Notes under the pieces: model-generated
What the model was told of the DNA's origin: nothing
Seen by the model: only the letters and a program-made list of their open reading frames with translations
Databases searched by the model: none
Translations under genes and position numbers: made by a program
Source: Tritrichomonas musculus
Lineage: Eukaryota; Parabasalia; Tritrichomonadida; Tritrichomonadidae
Assembly (NCBI GenBank): GCA_039105265.1
Contig: JAPFFF010000053.1
Span: 186,001-250,000 of the forward strand
Length of the DNA stretch: 64,000 bases
Reading direction: 5' to 3'
In this document: piece after piece, positions 63,601 through 64,000 of the stretch
Numbering within the stretch: position 1 is the first letter of the stretch
Layout of the letters: every line of letters begins with the position of its first letter

Positions 63601-63979
63601 CTTTTGCTTGATGATTTTCAACGTATGCAGTAAATTCTTTCACTAGATTGCCTTCATAATCGTATATCACTTCTTTCCTAAGTATGAATTTGAATACGAC
63701 AGTTACGTCAGGAGCAGCTATTATCTTATTTAGTACGTCATTTGACATATTAATTTTCAGGATGTTGTAGTTAGCCATCGACAGTGATTCATCTTTATAG
63801 GCTGTTATGTTCTCATTTTTGATTTCATATTCAGGATAACCTTCTACTTCTTCAAACCAGCTTCCTCCTTGTACATATCCATCCAAATCACTCAGCGTTA
63901 ATAATTCACTTCCTTTCCTAGTAGCATCTCCTACCTTAAATTGTATGTCTCCAATGAATTTTGTTGTCGTCTCGTCCAT
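60635..63979 (-). CDS. Large Polinton protein, 1114 aa, fibre-like with coiled coils
   Basis: One continuous minus-strand frame. The N-terminal about 500 residues are beta-rich (GDIQFKVGDATRKG; FGPEFFIAFDTRLG). A short coiled coil at about 520-560 precedes a small-residue hydrophobic stretch (GAVGCVLGATGIGVAGKAL, about residues 566-585) that could insert in a membrane. A second beta region follows, then a coiled coil at about 900-1000 (NDELKTKLNNYIKSHQDL; ISNLQQENESLKTKLNALM). The C-terminal 110 residues are a strand-rich, tip-like domain. This layout recalls viral fibre or attachment proteins, but no named domain is recognised. It looks whole. The start is 22 bp from the window edge and seems genuine. 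Confidence 0.65.
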   Translation of the reverse strand: MDETTTKFIGDIQFKVGDATRKGSELLTLSDLDGYVQGGSWFEEVEGYPEYEIKNENITAYKDESLSMANYNILKINMSNDVLNKIIAAPDVTVVFKFILRKEVIYDYEGNLVKEFTAYVENHQAKGPCITCRTDLKCMVTHWTTFGPEFFIAFDTRLGVNPYSLYMNGELSIQYLLKQDSMVAKKPVVKCDVIDARNALQLYESDVHYFYKPSVVTTVNVDSVDYYKMIYRIPNDYTIPINLNFTFTEHCFGNRWSLIWDGTKWVGENMQGRSNGKIESSKQYLRVNKNNYGASGCYVRCKRSEWNKMLLDDTNENFMKVMFANGTTKLLFKDGTEANGSAHSIEIDRCDSTVEIYTKEGYDYLPLQLQIQNSNKEEVESLLNRIDKIVYDMSLDGASNRLTFRWDELHKNEHYGYDIDLIAELDSIEKINYYWSSSNINIATRDIELYLRQQYTDPIEEVNWDPTTNAFKYIIQQQFYEITPRPDAATTLYTDFNITSSKIITADNIMTMRSDLNMVTNTVDVVSYDVKDIKNNVETLNSEMAEQAAKTKYLQKEVDKVDMKANIGIALGAVGCVLGATGIGVAGKALSFASKAAQTGGRELINTVTKVSDVGTNVVEDIAGKLTDELPDIGADVFFGDMVSIPVSRMMRSLSNKDKLNNIIAWCDEEYVPVNEINFTDELDDPSKVAMTLTSTMDMCKRFRHTMKPMIKTLATTVEKSVSSTDLVRDDVIDVVGKYVNGEVHLEAEDVITDGTIKARFLVQKVSEYNDVDYEENIVTINITDGTINYQGTTNFPSCTMNDKTFVISNPNKLRVGGISIKENTAKRRMEFTTNDLAYTCDIDALHKKIDTLHEQIEKNDTALATTLNEFPTVDEVNEALDELKNNMVNMDNLYTKEEADAKYRSKNDLNYGEEDKIALKSEIPEPVDLTNYALKSENDELKTKLNNYIKSHQDLAKLVGDNVTKIVTMNSQISNLQQENESLKTKLNALMNKIARIEYTFNVTNSNTIHYQFEKQLDEYDGTLYLTYNETRDNVTSVNEIKINISFNVNNSPKFEYQCEPTKIWLNNIEFPLSSSNLMINATVNYILINSSFFTSNGILLEDNTKNEIHSLL

Positions 63980-64000
63980 TTAAGTCCAAAAAAATAATTC

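Larger units (their letters stand above)
59927..64000. mobile_element. Polinton/Maverick, second copy, one end (continues right of the window)
   Basis: The terminus begins AGTAGTTAAGTATAGGCGGT inside the MULE transposase gene, followed by GC-rich terminal DNA unlike its surroundings. Two genes follow: a small plus-strand gene and a very long minus-strand gene with coiled-coil and hydrophobic segments. Integrase, polymerase and capsid genes would lie outside the window. The terminal sequence differs from the Polinton at 1-1694 after the shared AGTAGTTA, so they are different subfamilies. The part seen looks whole and recent. Confidence 0.65.

Noticed and set aside
60207-63611. Plus-strand frames opposite the 1114-aa Polinton gene, and the minus frame at 60207-60443
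   Set aside because: They overlap well-supported frames and have no coding character of their own.

Overview
The window looks like nuclear DNA of a parabasalid protist, most likely a trichomonad such as Tritrichomonas or a close relative. This is inferred from content, not from a search. It is extremely AT-rich, and nearly all host genes are single open frames with very short leaders carrying a TTTCA-type initiator a few bases before the ATG. The gene families are typical of trichomonads: BspA-like LRR_5 proteins, a DUF3447-type ankyrin protein, R2R3 Myb proteins, TKL-type kinases, BTB-like plus F5/8C proteins, SecA-like helicase relics, Polintons, and pogo and MULE transposons.

Layout. 1-1694: end of a Polinton with a partial integrase, one structural-type gene and a minisatellite. 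1695-5799: a pogo/DDE_1 transposase gene split by a TA-flanked MITE (2131-3388) and a 1.8-kb long-TIR element with an HNH gene (3459-5281). 5800-11450: repeats, a decayed MULE and a tRNA-like relic. 11469-16774: three host genes on the plus strand (RRM, double CH, DENN). 18047-19134: a TIR element carrying a dead Myb gene. 20308-22290: long-chain acyl-CoA synthetase. 23373-28767: an ankyrin gene in eight pieces, with a recent 1.85-kb MITE inside its last spacer. 29789-34398: an orphan gene, a kinase pseudogene and a Myb gene. 38851-40227: an MFS transporter. 40.5-43.9 kb: pogo and BspA pseudogenes. 44272-48684: a kinase/Sel1/double-GTPase fusion and a BTB-F5/8C gene. 49.0-50.4 kb: relics. 50885-51931: a gene sharing a C-terminal domain with the CH protein. 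53407-55248: an intact BspA-like gene. 56766-56849: tRNA-Tyr with an intron. 57091-58772: a 131-bp satellite. 58803-59926: a MULE transposase cut by a second Polinton that fills the rest of the window.

The genes form no operon. They are independent host genes for cytoskeleton, membrane traffic, lipid activation, signalling, transcription and transport, set in a heavily transposon-populated background. The main points of interest are the ankyrin gene, the prenylation-tagged kinase fusion, the HNH element, and the repeated landing of AGTAGT-ended elements inside other transposons' transposase genes.
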